Program-made: the position numbers and the translations under genes | Shown here: positions 42,685 to 54,777 of the stretch, one piece after another | Layout of the letters: the number at the start of each line of letters is the position of its first letter | Position numbering within the stretch: the stretch's first letter is position 1 | Notes under the pieces: model-generated | Seen by the model: the letters and a program-made list of their open reading frames with translations, nothing else | Database searches by the model: none | Told to the model about the DNA's origin: nothing | Source: Uranotaenia lowii | Lineage: Eukaryota; Arthropoda; Insecta; Diptera; Culicidae | Assembly (NCBI RefSeq): GCF_029784155.1 | Contig: NC_073693.1 | Location: 116,090,503-116,154,502 of the forward strand | DNA length: 64,000 bases | Direction of reading: 5' to 3'

Positions 42685-42870
42685 TGCCACTCCTACAGGC
42701 GCGGTCATATGGAGGGGGTGATCGGGGTAATCACCCCCCCCCCCCCCCCACAAGTGGCAAAAAACCGTTACGAAGCACTCGCAAACGCTGGATTTTATAT
42801 AAAAACAAAGAACTTTTCGTAGTCGGTGTACTTCCGAATTCTCAAATTTTTCCACTCCGTGGGGGGTTTG
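42685..42870 (+). repeat. Repeat copy related to the R1-LINE insertion site
   Basis: CGCGGTCATATGGAGGGGGTGATCGGGGTAATCACCCCC, then a C run, CAAGTGGCAAAAA, CGAAGCACTCG and TTTTATATAAAAAC. It aligns with 4747-4791 joined to 13393-13410, minus the LINE. The GTGATC...GTAATCAC core is itself palindromic. Confidence 0.6.
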
Positions 42871-43033
42871 TTTAATAATAGAATTTATTAATCACTTTAT
42901 AGCTTAAAATTGAAAAAAAAATCGATCCGCCAAACTAAAACAGCTATAACTTGCAATTCCCTGGACCGAATTTCACCAAATAACTTTTGTTGAGGTACTT
43001 ACACCGTTGAATTCGAGATTGATGACCATATAC

Positions 43034-43440
43034 GCTGCCGGCCATAAGTTTGGGATCACCCCCTTAAAAAAGCTAATTTGTTTGACCATATCTCAGTCAT
43101 CTTATGACATATTGCATTTCTTTTGATCTCACAATAAAGTCGATTTAAAACCCTTCTTCGTCTGTTATTGGCAAAACGTATATGTTAACCTAATATGACT
43201 TAAACTTGGCTTAAAGTTATTAAATTTCCAAATAATCGCACTTTATATTTAAACCCGATCAGTTCAGGGTTGCAAAAAAAATTGAGTTGCATTTAAATCT
43301 TTTTTCATTTGAAATTTTGTGCTTAACACTTCCATAGTGCTTTAAATAGATAAAATAGCTACTTAAGTATCGATCAATAGTTTGGGCTCATCCCTCAGTA
43401 TGGTGTATCGGCAAAAAGCTAGGGATCATGCGAAACATGC
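43034..43440. mobile_element. Decayed Tc1-like MITE (CGCTGCCGGCCATAAG end)
   Basis: The left end TA-CGCTGCCGGCCATAAGTTTGGGATCACC, then CATATCTCAGTCATCTTATGACATATTGCAT, parallels 14523-14590. The rightmost recognisable part (AGTTTGGGCTCATCC, GTGTATCGGCAAAAAGCTAGGGATCA) mirrors the internal inverted block of that element. No clean right terminus. Confidence 0.6.
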
Positions 43441-44760
43441 AATTTAATTTCGTGCGTATTTCTGTCATTAAATAACGTCTCACTAATCAAAACTAATAAC
43501 GTCTCACTAATCTGATCTGAAGTTATCTTTAATGCTCATGAGTATTTTTTCGCTTTTTGGATATTTAGGGAAAATGTTTTTTCAGACTAATTTCGTAAAA
43601 AACTTTAGCTATAGTCTGATCATTTTTTGATAATGTTCACCAAATCCTCGGTATGTTCGATAAATACCTGCAAACTTATTTCGACCATAAATGAGAGAGA
43701 TATTTACCCCCTTCTACCTCTCCGTGCACAAGTGTGGATATTTGGCAACCCCTACTTCCCATCCTTAGATGTCCACCTGAACAGACTCATTTCCATTTCT
43801 CGGTTTATTTTTCATTGCAAGCTCCGATTTTTACAGAATGCATCTCCAAAGCCCATATTTTTTCTGAATCAATGATATTAAAGATACAATTTTAATTTAA
43901 AAGATACATTTATATTTCAGAATTTTTATTTAAAAATAATTTCTTATTTTGGAACGTTTAAAAAAAAAATAGCTTTGATTGTATTTGCCTCATCGTAGCA
44001 AAAATGATCGATTTTGGTTTATTGATATAAAACAATTCTTCATAATTTGGTAATTTTTTAGATTTCAAGAATTTTAATTTAAATGCTTTTACGTTTGGAA
44101 AAGAAATACAAATTTGAGATAAATATATGGAAAATGGCCAAACACGTAAAATTAAAAATGTGTTTTCTCGAAATAAGTTTTTTTTTAAATTAATCATTTA
44201 TTTTTCTTTCGATGGCTCGTTTACTGTGATATTTTACGTCTTTCATTAGCCTTTATGCATTTACAAATCTTTGGCTCGTAAAGCGTCATACATTTTGAGC
44301 CGTTATCACAATTAAACAATTTTAACAATGATCAATAGTTTTTATAAAAAAAAACATTCTTTAAAATTTCAAAATTAAGGTAATTAAGTAAGAAATGGTT
44401 ACGATAAAGTTGTTCAGAGACCCATTAAATTTTCTTAAAATACTGAAAATACTACTTCTGAGGTGATAAATAGAATCTAATAAAAAATCGAGTTCAGAAA
44501 ATTTATTCAAAAAATATTTTTTTAAAGCGTAGGCTCCAAACACTTGCCCATGTTTTAATTTTTCCCAGGTGAGATAACACCTTCCGTCATTTCCGACTAT
44601 TTTCTCCGAAACAGGGCATTTGCTCAAGTAGAGCATTTTTTTTCCTTTTTATTAATCCTTTTATTTATTACAAACTTATTTTATAATAATTTGCTTATAG
44701 TTCTTATAATTCCTTCATGTTTTCAATCCTAACATTCGGAAGACATTTTTGTAATTTTCT
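43441..44760. other. AT-rich DNA, no gene seen
   Basis: The frames at 43627-43875, 43958-44197 (minus) and 44361-44636 (minus) show no known domains and are of a length expected by chance in a scan this size. AATAACGTCTCACTAATC is duplicated in tandem at 43471-43512. Confidence 0.4.
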
Positions 44761-44764
44761 GACA

Positions 44765-45840
44765 ACGTGGCTGGATTTCAGAATTCACCAATTATATCGT
44801 CGATACTGTTTTAAGCTCATTTTCACAATATTATTAAAAATTTTGAGTAGAAATCCAGCCTAATAATTAAGGTTAAAAAACCCACTCTGAATCTGAAAGT
44901 TTGGCTATTTCAATTGCAACTGATTATGACTTTTCACTGAAATATTGGAATAGGATTAACATTCAAAAATCAACTCTCTATTCAATATTCTGTTATTTCA
45001 TTCAAACATTAGACAAATAGTTTGGAAATATTGAAAGCATGAAGAAAAAATACTACTTTTCGCTTTTTTCATAAATTATTCGTTGCAAATTAGTTACTAT
45101 TTCTTTGGATTCAGTTACAATAACATTATAAATCTAGTATGATAGCTTGAAATTCGAGAAAAAACAAATAAAAATGAAGTTCTAAAAGCCTGATATTAAA
45201 GCATATGATTTTGATGATCTTATTTAGAATTAAACCTTTATTCGAAAATTGAAGAATTGAAACAAGAATTAATAATAATTCGACACCTTCGAACAACAAT
45301 TCAGCAAAATACCTCAGAAAAACAATTAAATATTCAGTTTTTAATTCAGAGCAATTATTAACGAACACTTTTCTCAAATAATTGTTTTGGAATTGTTGCA
45401 ATTGAGAATCAACAAAATTTTGGTGAAGATGAAGATGCCCAGTAAAAATATTGTGGATAACTTGAAAATTTTTTTTTACATTTTCTTCTACCAAAATGTG
45501 TGTTTAATTTTTATTTGTGAAATGACAATTGTATCGGAAAATTCCTTAAAGAATTCTTAAAGTTATAATTTTTAAACTACCAGTTGCAACAATTATTTTT
45601 CATCAAAACTTTTTCGCAGTGAATATCTGAGATTCGCAGATTGTTTTATAAAAGGATATCAAAATACATGTTTTATTGGCAATTGTAAAACCCAACACTC
45701 TCCCCCCCCCGCCCCCCTCTTCCACTCTGTTTCTTGAAATAAACGTTTTTTCGCCAAATATTTACGATCCATCTTATTGACTGATTTTTGAAAATTTGAA
45801 AATAACCCCCCCCCCCATCCCCCAAGAGCCAACTCTAGGA
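44765..45840 (+). repeat. Degenerate dispersed repeat, copy 2
   Basis: Partner of 27565-28870. It keeps CCAATTATATCGTCGATACTG, TTTAAGCTCAT, GTTTGGCTATTTCAATTGCA, the GTGAATATCTGAGATTCGCA block and the final GACTGATTTTTGAAAATTTG. Near the right end the C-runs (45703-45716 and 45808-45820) are longer than in copy 1. Confidence 0.65.
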
Positions 45841-46321
45841 CCGCCCCTGCACTCCTATGTAGGTATAAGTACCGTTTTAACTTAGCCACGGCTGCCCCCT
45901 TGTTGTAGTTGAATTAAAGATAGTTAAAGCGGAGTAATAAGCATTTTCGAAGACAGCTTCAAAATATTCCTCCAGTCTTGCTAACTTGAGGAGAAATAGT
46001 TTTAAAACCTACCACTTTTTAAACGAAACAAGAGCAGCTTTGAACATTTTCCAGTCTTAAGTCACTAAAGCCAAAAAAAATTCCAAAACATCACTGATAA
46101 CAAAGCGTAGCTGAATAAATACCGACTTATTTACTGGAACCTAAACCTATTTTAAACATATTCTTCTAAAAAGCGCAACCTTTGAAATCCCCTGTCAACA
46201 CTCTGGATATATCCTGAGGAAATTTTTATTTCTATCTATGACGCAATGATAAAGAGCTTAAGAGCTGTCTCAAAGACAACATTATTACAGTAACGAAATT
46301 ATCGGAAAATAAAGCTTTTTT

Positions 46322-46362
46322 TAATCTTTAATCTTTAATCTTAATCTTTAATCTTTAATCTT
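46322..46362 (+). repeat. (TTTAATC)n microsatellite
   Basis: About six consecutive 6-7-bp units of TTTAATC/TTAATC. One unit is a base short, giving a phase shift in the middle. Confidence 0.85.
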
Positions 46363-46364
46363 CT

Positions 46365-47500
46365 TTAAGCTAATTTATTTTTCTAGCTGTTATTTTTGAT
46401 TTGAAATATAAAAAAATATGAACATTTTGCTAATTAATAAAATTGACTTCGTTGCTTTGGTTTAAATTTATAAATGAATATTCAGTTGATATAATTGAAT
46501 GAAGTCATTTTTGGAAATTCGCCAACGTGATCCCGCTCTTAGGCTTCTTTTATATTTTGCAATTACACAGAGGAAAAAAATGATTCAATTAATTTTCCAA
46601 GGTGCAAGGAATATAAAAACTGAATCTGCATAGTTTTGAGCCGCTAATTCCAAAAGTTTTTTTCTTTTATCCCTTGATTGTGAGATAAATTTTGAAAAAA
46701 ATTTAAAATTCATGAACTTTCCCAAAGACCGCGAGTGATCTTGACTTCTGAGAAAGAAGTATTAAAGTTTTCCTTTTGCTAATTTCACTCAATTCCTTAT
46801 AAATAATTAATACTCAATGACGTTCTTGATTAATGTTGTTATCGTATCTAATCTGATTTCTACAAACTCTATAAATTGTAGAATTTAATTTATAAAAAGC
46901 GTTGTATTTCTGAAACGAGAATATTCCATCACAGTAAAAGAAAAACTAAGCTTAAACTTTTACAACTTATCTTCTTACTCTTTTACCATTTTTTGCGAAA
47001 AATATGTAATTCATTAGAAAGGCAATTTCATGCCGGTTCGAGCGCTGTGATACTAAAAAAATGATAGCTATCAAAACTCAGTGCAAATTGCAAAGTGCAA
47101 AATATGAAAAATTGCAAATTGATAAAAAGTTCGAGCAACAGATACCTTGAAAGTTCGTCAAAAAATCTATACACCGTATTTTGAGAATCTAAAGGTGTTA
47201 AAATGTGTACGGTTTTCGCACTACTTTTTTACATTTCTTGAAGTCATGATCTTAAAAAAAATTTTCATAGGTACCCATGTTCGCAACATCTAGTTTTCTA
47301 ACTTCAACTTTCTTAGGCACTGAGTGAAACTTTTTCGGACATTTGATAGCTATTCTATAGTTTATTTTCCGAAGCATGACGTATAGGTTTTTTTTAGTCT
47401 ATGTGTTGAAAACGTTCATTGAATGTGTTGAAAACAATTCATTAGCGATTGCTATTGTCTCACTCTCTACTGATCATCTTCCCTTACCGGGAAAGTATTC
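46365..47500. other. AT-rich DNA, no gene seen
   Basis: No ORF above 60 codons, no repeat with a partner in the window and no splice-bounded open segment was noticed. Confidence 0.45.
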
Positions 47501-47679
47501 ATTTCTGAATTAGTTCTTTGATACTCTTACCCAGAATATCTGGCAACACTGTTGTGTTACCACGAACTCAATTTGAGTAGTCTCGCTTAACCGTGTGATG
47601 ATGTAAACATATGTATCGCGTTTATCATCATCGCCTGTCATCAGAAATCATTGACCCATTGTTCTCGATTGCGAATTGG

Positions 47680-48300
47680 ACAACACGCTAACTTTCAGAG
47701 ACTTTCAGTTACTCAGTTCAGAGTGACGGTTACTCAGTTGTCGCCGAAACCGCACCTACTCAGTTCTGACTAAACGCCTTTTACTCAGAACGAACAACCC
47801 TTTTCGTGACAACTGAGTCATGGTTACTCAGAATGCGCGAATAATTCTGAAGCGGTTTTTGGCCGCATTTTTCATGTTAGGATAGTTAAAACCTGCATTA
47901 TTATTCAGACAAATGATGGATTTGTTGACTTTATGAATAACAAAAGTAAAAATATTGTGCATACACCTTTATTTTGAAAAAAGCCACAAATTTTTTCCAC
48001 TTCGTCACAGAACCCTCTAATATGAATAAAATCGGATTAATATCTAGAAATTACCTTTAACATGAATATTTACCTTGTAAATTTTCTAGTTTTTGCTTCA
48101 CTAAAACAAACCAAGTCCGACCGCCTCGCACAAACTGATCAACATTTGCTCAGTTGTCGCCTTCGAGCACTCGAATTCTCTGAGGGCCGAATTTTCTGAT
48201 GTCTGAGTAATTTTTCCGCTGATATTTTACTTCAATAAGATCAGCCGTTGGCTGCTTCAAACATATGGCGACGTCTGAGTTAAAGGTAGTCGGGCTCTGG
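47680..48300. repeat. CTCAGT-rich repeat, possible MITE
   Basis: TTACTCAG or its complement occurs many times: 47702-47850 has ACTCAGTTCAGAGT, ACTCAGTTGTCGCC, ACTCAGTTCTGAC, ACTCAGAACG, ACAACTGAGTCATG and ACTCAGAATG. 48150-48275 has GCTCAGTTGTCGCC, CTCTGAGGGCC, GTCTGAGTAA and GTCTGAGTTAAAG. The 12-mer CTCAGTTGTCGCC is shared by both clusters, and the motifs tend to face inward from both sides. This suggests subterminal binding-site repeats of a DNA element, but clean termini and a target duplication could not be fixed. Confidence 0.45.
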
Positions 48301-51300
48301 GTATTTCAAATTTAGCGAGAAAGCATGTGGAGAACCAAAACAAACAATGTTTTGGTTCTGCTCGTGACAGCAGCAAGAAAGCGTTTTCTGACAGGTTAGT
48401 TGACAAATTAGATTCTTTCGAACTAATATCAACAAAACCACCGTCTTCTCAAATATGATTTTCGTGACTTACCAGAAATTTATGAATGACTTAAAAGCTC
48501 TTTGAACTTATTTTTCATGAAACGATCGCCATTGAATCAAATGCGCGATAAGCGATGTAATGTATTGTAATTTAGTTATCTTTATTACAAAATGATGATG
48601 ACATAATTTTTCGCATCTTAAGCTAGTTTTTTAAAGTTTTTTATTTTTATATAAAATTTAAAAAAAATCGAGCAATAAATGTACAAATTTTAACATTTCT
48701 CGATGCCGAAGATAACTTTACCCAGTACGACGGATTTGCTTGATACAATAACCTACAAACTTTTTATTGCTCTCCTCATGCTATACCAACACTGTTTGTG
48801 TAAAAATATTTTTCAAACAATCACTAATTGTTTTTAAATAAATATTTTAAATGATTCAGTTAGGTGTCTAGGGTAAAATGCAACAAAATGCAAATCAAAG
48901 AAACACCTTGTAAATCTCGTTTCCATGTGCTGGAATATGAATGTTTTGCATCACGCATTTTTAAACAAACATTGAAATTTCATTCATCCAAACATTTATT
49001 TTAATGATTTAAGCTTGTAGCATTTTTCGTACTATTATTTAACCCCTAAAGCTATGCAGCATCTTTATTTTCAGAAAAATTGTGAAAATTAGTATTTACA
49101 GACCAAAAAATTACTGCAATTGGTGTTTTCATACGTAATGGTCTTTGAGGCATCGCAAATATATTAATAACTATAAATTTTCATACGTGTTCATAAGTGT
49201 TTTCATTAAAAACAAAGTTTGTTGCAAGTTACCCCCATTTTATGAGGAGGATGAAAATCGCATGTTTTTAGAAAATTCAAAACAAATAAAGAAACCAATA
49301 ATGTTTTTAACTACGCCAAACTGATGTCCCATCATCTTTATAACTTTTGATGCATAAGGAGTAGGAATAACTGTGAATATAAGTTTTTTAGAAACCAGTG
49401 AAGTTGAAATTGTTGCCCCAATTGCTGTTTTCTATCATACTTAAGGTATTAAAAGTTTTTGTGGATTGTTAAGGATAATACGTTATATTTTTTTAAATTT
49501 TTTTTTAAACCGATAAAAGCCATTAGCATGGGTAACTGCATCAAACTAAATTAAGTTGGAATGCACAGATCGAAAACAAGATTTAATCTCGACCCGACCG
49601 TGAATGTGAGTTTTATCGCTGTGATAAATTAATGTTTACGATCCCCAGCCTTAACTACGGGTGGCCCCAACTCGCAGGTCACTCGCGCACTCGGGCAATT
49701 CAGTCCAGTTATAAAACAATCCCATTCCCATCGATTCCTTAAACTGTTGACATTTGTCTGTCATATCTGTTTTGTCTCTGTTTGGGTAGGTATATGATGA
49801 GCAAAACGAACGCTTGTTTACGTTTGAATTTCAAAAGATTAGGAGGAAAAACGTGTCTTCTACTGCCAGTAATTTCGATGACAACCGATGATGACGGTTG
49901 ACCTTGGATCGTGAATTTTTGATTTCAGAAAAATGCTAATTCGCCTGGAAGCAGCAATCGACTTGCACGTTGCTGTGGGAGGTATTTGGATGTTTGGTAA
50001 ATTTTATTTATTCGATAAACACAAAATTGCACAAAAGCAGGTGCGAATTGTCACATGTTGTACGATGTGAAGCAAACTTCCTGATATTTTTCGGCAGTTT
50101 GCGAATTAGCAGCTCAACGGAATTTCACGTTAATTTATGGATACATAAGTTCGATTTATTGATATTGCACCCGATTTATCGAAAGTAACTGATAATAAAC
50201 TTTATTGCCTGATTCAAATGCTCATTCACTCGAGAAAAATCATAATTTCTATTTAAATGCTTTACGTATGTTAATCGTTATTGCTCTCTTTAAACAAAAT
50301 TCCTCTAAAGTATTTTTTGGATGTTTAATTTTTTTGTCAAATCATAATTTTTCTTGTTAATCTCGGACAAAGAACAAAAACCTGTTCATCCATGCAAAAC
50401 GAGTCATCCTCTGATTCATCGATGTGGACCTGAATCGATTGGGCGGTGTCAATGGTCTGATCTGGACTGGACTGAGAATTATGATCAGATATAAAGACCT
50501 TGTCTCGGCCAAAACAGTTAGGACAGTGAATTTGAAGAATAAAAACTTACTAATTCCAGAGGTTGGATATGACAAAGAATTCATTACATACATTCGACTC
50601 GTTGCTGTGTTTTGAAAGAACTTTTAAAATTTCAAAACGTGTTTTACATTCAGATTTTTATAAAGTCAATGAAGTTTTAATTTTGGTCACTATGCTCAAT
50701 TATAATTTTTCAAATTCAAATATGCGATTTCTACGTTTTTAAATTCGTGAAAAAAATCTTATTCTTGATAGTTGTTCTTGTTAACCTACAACCCACAATA
50801 ATGATGCCAACGCAAATTGTCTTCCCTAGAAAAGCAAAGATGATCTCTTATTTTCACACAATTTGTCTCAATGTGTCAGGTGAAACCATGAAGCGTCTTT
50901 CCGATCAGCGCCTCCGAAGCTGACCGCGAATGACCATCAAGGCTGGAAAGAATTAAATGGAAGGTGTGACTAGGGCGAGAATAAGCTGAGACTATTTAAG
51001 AAAAACGAAAGATGTCCGACGATAACGATGCCTAACATGTTCCAGCAAAGGCGATGGGGTTGCAGGTGACATGACAACTTTGGAATCGTTTAGCTTTTTG
51101 TTATAAGAGAGGTTACTTTTCAGCTGTGTTGCTTCTGCGGGGGCGAAAACTCCTTCAACTTGCTTAGCCACCGGAAGGGCTTCGCGGTTTCAATGAATAG
51201 TCTTTTCACATAGTTTCGAACAGCTAAGCGATTCTAGATCATAGATAAAGAGATGATATTTACTACAATTATTTTGTTTTAGATTGATAGAATATCTCTG

Positions 51301-52045
51301 AACACAACAAAGATCGCTTTTTAAGTATACAATAACTCATCTAAAGCGATTGCTCAATATTTGAGGAAAAATATGTCTGCAAAATGGTAAACTATTTTTA
51401 TTTAAAGGGATTGTGTTTCCGCTTATAAAATTCCCACGATATTCTTTGAGTGACATTTTTTCAATGCTTCATCACAGACAAACATACAGGACACTCGATT
51501 TTAATTCTTCAAAAAGCGTTTTTAGCTCTTAAGAAGCTAAGCAATGTCGCCACTAGAGGCAGTTCATTCGAATGAAAAAAATTCGATCATGGTAGCCTTC
51601 CGTTTCTAAGGTCTCCAATAGGTATAGTTAAAATTCACTAACAAACAAGTTAAGTGTCACGGCAGTAAGAAAAGAAAAGTTGTGGTTCCTGTTGTTATTT
51701 TTCACGTTTTTCAATCCAGGAACCAAGAATCGCTACAGCAGACGATAACCATCTGTCTCGGAGAATAAAATAATCGGCCAGTTGATAAAAAAGCTAAAAA
51801 TTTACTGAAATGTTCTGAAAATAACGCGCTTACAATCTTGAGAGATGTAAAAATTGATATCAATCGGAGCAAAGCCATTAAGATTTTTAACAGCTCAGAA
51901 GACAATCAAGAAAAGTATTGTGATTATTTTCAGTTTTGGCGACTGTTTGTAAAAGTTTAGTATATCAAATGAACATTATTTTTTCACCGCAGTTGGTGGC
52001 ATTTGGTTGTAGTTTCTACTGGATTGTTACAAAATTTATGTTATT
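48300..52045. other. Unique AT-rich DNA, no confirmed gene
   Basis: Mostly featureless. 49560-49920 and 50880-51230 are less AT-rich and look unlike the repeats, possibly conserved host regulatory DNA. Frames at 49970-50188, 50357-50593 (minus), 50424-50615 and 51711-51905 (minus) lack known domains. The candidate exon at 49933 is listed separately. Confidence 0.4.
49933..50070 (+). CDS. Possible exon or micro-ORF, unknown
   Basis: After an acceptor-like TTTTTGATTTCAG, an ATG at 49933 opens MLIRLEAAIDLHVAVGG, with mixed rather than A/T-only codons. A donor-like GGAG|GTATTT falls near 49982. Without splicing the frame continues to a TGA at 50068. I recognise no family. It might be a short coding exon within a host gene or chance. 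Confidence 0.12.
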   Translation: MLIRLEAAIDLHVAVGGIWMFGKFYLFDKHKIAQKQVRIVTCCTM

Positions 52046-52051
52046 TACTTA

Positions 52052-52290
52052 CACTGATGGACAAAAGTATTCAACTCATGCTAACTCATCGCATTTGTAT
52101 GAGTTTACACAATAACAATAACTAGTTTGTGATAATTGCACATTTTTATATGTCAATAGATTCTGAGAAATGTTTCTATCTACAGACATGAAAATTGCTT
52201 TAATCAACTCATCTTCCATTAAAAGGAGAGAATATGTTAAAGCTACGAAAATTACAACACAACACTGAAAATGTCGAATAGAGTATTTCC
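52052..52290. mobile_element. MITE related to 14939-15148
   Basis: After TA (52050-52051) comes CACTGATGGACAAAAGTATTC and CATGCTAACTCATCGCATTT. Further on AATAGATTCTGAGAAATGTT, TCATCTTCCATTAAAAGGA and AACACTGAAAATGTCGAAT follow the order of the other copy. The right terminus is degraded (ATAGAGTATTTCCTGAGACAG). Tc1/mariner-like by the TA border. Confidence 0.65.
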
Positions 52291-52589
52291 TGAGACAGAT
52301 TGTGATAGCGTAACTATTTGTTTTTGTTTTGGCAAATGTAAACACCGACTGGTCGCCATTTTGATCTTTGATGATAAGCACTGTTCAATGCTTTCTTTAA
52401 AAAACTTCTTTAATTAAAATCATTAACAAACCTTCATGTCTTAACTTGTTATGAATTTACAATTAATTAAATAAAGAATTTATACTCTCCTCACCAAGGT
52501 GCGCTTGCAAATCACTACAATTGCATTGCCATTTTTATTTTATTACTCTCTGGTCATTGAACATGCGTAATGTTGTTGTTATGTTTACC

Positions 52590-53620
52590 CTACCACGATA
52601 TGGCTAGAAAATGTAAACATGAGAAATCAGCTGTTCGCTTGACAAGTGGGGAAATGCCTTATACTACTCAGATTATGTTCATTGTATATTTTGAAAATTA
52701 GCGTTCACTTGAGCTGGATCATGGATCAAAATTCCAAGAAACGTTGCTGAGGATCTTGCGATCAAGGGTTATTGGTGATTTGTCTAGGTTTTTATTTTGA
52801 TTGGCATCTTGTGTAATGATACCAGGTTTGGCTGGTTTTAGTTTAGAGCTTACGCGAATTTTCAGAGAAAAATAGGAAAGCGAGGTATGGAGGAGGTCTG
52901 GATTTCGTGGAAAAAAGCTCGATTTTTAACCGGATATATCTACAATTTTGGCGAAACCAAAACCAGAAGCTCCAATAAACGTATGATTATTTCGTCAAAT
53001 AACAATTTTTTCTTCATCAAATTAAAACCATTTTTTTTAATTATAAATAAGATGAATGCCACTGAGATATCTCAAGAATAAAAAAAAATCATATTTCAAT
53101 TTTGCAAGTCCTGAAATTTTATAAAAATACCGGGATTTGGACTGAGTAGCCAGATTTTTTATTTGAAAATTTTGCATTCCAATGCGCAGATTTTGCAAAG
53201 ATTTCTTGTAGAAACAACCGGATTTGTTCTTCCTGTATACGTTCTGGAATGGTTAATCATGCGACATTTTGGATTTTGTTATTGTCTTGAATGTATCCAA
53301 AAACCCTCTTTGATTTCCCATCCAATAGGACTCTGATTCCAGACAAAAATATACATCCCTCTAAAAATGAACTTTAATGATATTGGTTGCGTTTTAGGAA
53401 GTTGAGCATTAGTTGCATAAAACTGAAAGCAGTTTTTCAAAAAAAAAAAAAAAAACCTGGCACCCCTGTTGTGTAACGGGGCAGTTCGTTTAGTTTTCGT
53501 TCACTTAGCAATCACGGTCTTCGTCCTCCAATAATGCTGAGCAGTTTACCAATAAGTCATTTCCCCGCTTTAAAACAAACAGCTGATTTCTCATGTTTAC
53601 AATTTTCGGCACCTGGTGGT
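52590..53620. mobile_element. Candidate element with ~60-bp inverted ends
   Basis: TACCACGATATGGCTAGAAA, TGTAAACATGAGAAATCAGC and a TGTT...GGGGAAATG end at about 52590-52660 reappear reversed at 53560-53620 (CATTTCCCCGC...ACAGCTGATTTCTCATGTTT). The interior (52670-53550) is AT-rich and includes a piece of the CCCGGAT repeat near 53110-53235 and an A17 run at 53439-53455. No transposase is visible. The target duplication is unclear because another element abuts on the right. Confidence 0.5.
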
Positions 53621-53837
53621 ACACGCAAAATAATTTTCACTTAAAAAGTAAGTGACATCTGTAGTAAATTCTCGCCTACGTAATTTCATTTGAATTTTTA
53701 GTGACCGGTCAAGTTTAAGTCACCTGTTCGAGTGAAATTTATCTGAATTTCTAAATAAGTATCAAGTTAATTACCTCTCGGGTTTTAAATAAAAGAATAT
53801 TTAGGTATATAACAACACTTCGATTTCAAATACTTAC

Positions 53838-53971
53838 ATTACGCTTTCGCCATAAATTTATTGATTGGAAAATTCCATCGTAATCCCAAGGCAGATCAGT
53901 TACTGCGGATAGTGCGACTTCTAAATCTTCCCTGCTGCAAACCAGAAAATCTGTCCAGTTCAACCCACAAG
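53838..53971 (-). CDS. Candidate captured exon 2 (unknown protein)
   Basis: Minus-strand segment bounded by an acceptor (ATGTTTCAG just before 53971) and a consensus donor (GTAAGTA just after 53838). The 134 nt are open in the phase left by exon 1: the split codon G|CT is completed and the exon ends on a codon boundary. It encodes 45 residues beginning ACGLNWTDFLVCSREDLEVA and ending INLWRKRN. The aromatic and acidic content is unlike translated repeat DNA. I do not recognise the family. A further acceptor-like TTATTTAG near 53752 would add only three codons before a stop. Alternatives are a gene of the transposon itself or a genuine host gene overlapped by repeats. Confidence 0.45.
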
Positions 53972-54030
53972 CTGAAACATGATAACACCTTTAAATAACT
54001 TTTTCTTACATCACGTTTAACACAAACTAC

Positions 54031-54117
54031 CGCCAAAATTGCCTAGTAAAGAATTGGGAAAATCCACATCCAGCATAAGCTTTGAACGCTGCTCTTTAGA
54101 ATTTACCATTTTGAACT
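54031..54117 (-). CDS. Candidate captured exon 1 (start exon, unknown protein)
   Basis: Minus-strand segment that follows an acceptor-like TTTACTTTCAG and carries an ATG at 54109. It encodes 26 residues starting MVNSKEQRSKLMLDVDFPNS and one extra base before a GT donor (GGCG|GTAGTT). The intron to the next exon is 59 nt, typical of short dipteran introns. The presence of an acceptor upstream of the ATG suggests that a 5' UTR exon lay further upstream in the source gene. Both exons together give 71 codons without a stop. Identity unknown. Confidence 0.45.
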
Positions 54118-54777
54118 CTGAAAGTAAACACAATTACAACCAGACATTCACTTGAAATTTAAGTGATGGGGAAGTGAATATTTTTCTCACATCAATTTCA
54201 AGTGACGATTAAAGTGCATGTGGATGAATTTACGTGAAATTTAAGTGACTGCCTGTGAAATGTATATGTCGCACTTGAATGGAATAAAATCAATGGATCC
54301 TTGTTTTAAAGTGAAAAATCATGTGTATTTTAAGAGTGAATTTGGGTTCAGTGTAGAAGTGATCATATTTTTTCCAATTTTTTCAGTGTTGCCAGCTAAT
54401 CCTGATTAAAATTGATAATTTTTTCAATGTTCTTAAAAAAAAATTATTTTTGCAAAAACTTTTGGTTAAAAATCTTTTTCATCCAAATGTTTTGTGATTT
54501 GCCTATTATGTATTTTCGAAAAAAAAAATTATACACCTATGTTTGAAAATTAAAAATTTGAAGTTTTTATGAATAGAATAAGTATAAGTGTAAAGTTTAA
54601 AAAATTCACTTGTAATTTGTTGGCAAATCTTCAAAAAAAAATTGTTCTAGACCACCCGATCAATTTGTTCCTGAACAGTGCGCTGGATAGCGGAGAGTCC
54701 CGTCTATAATGTGGCAAATTTTATGAAATTTCGAATTTTGATTTTCCAAAGTCCCAAACAAAGGCATCGTGAAGATC

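Larger units (their letters stand above)
53620..54354. mobile_element. Palindrome-rich DNA element enclosing two exon-like segments
   Basis: The ends TACACGCAAAATAATTTTCACTT (left) and the reverse complement of AAGAGTGAATTTGGGTTCAGTGTA (right) are imperfect inverted repeats. Near both ends short palindrome-like words of CACTTGAAATTTAAGTGA type repeat (54149-54165, 54230-54246, variants at 53640-53740). Between the two repeat zones lies a non-repetitive, less AT-rich stretch, 53838-54117, with coding and splicing signals on the minus strand. This is how a non-autonomous transposon with captured gene sequence would look. The superfamily is not determined. Confidence 0.5.

Noticed and set aside
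45126..45494. 122-codon minus-strand frame
   Set aside because: It lies inside the degenerate repeat copy at 44765-45840. The frame is not kept in the partner copy and the product is low-complexity Leu/Ile/Asn.
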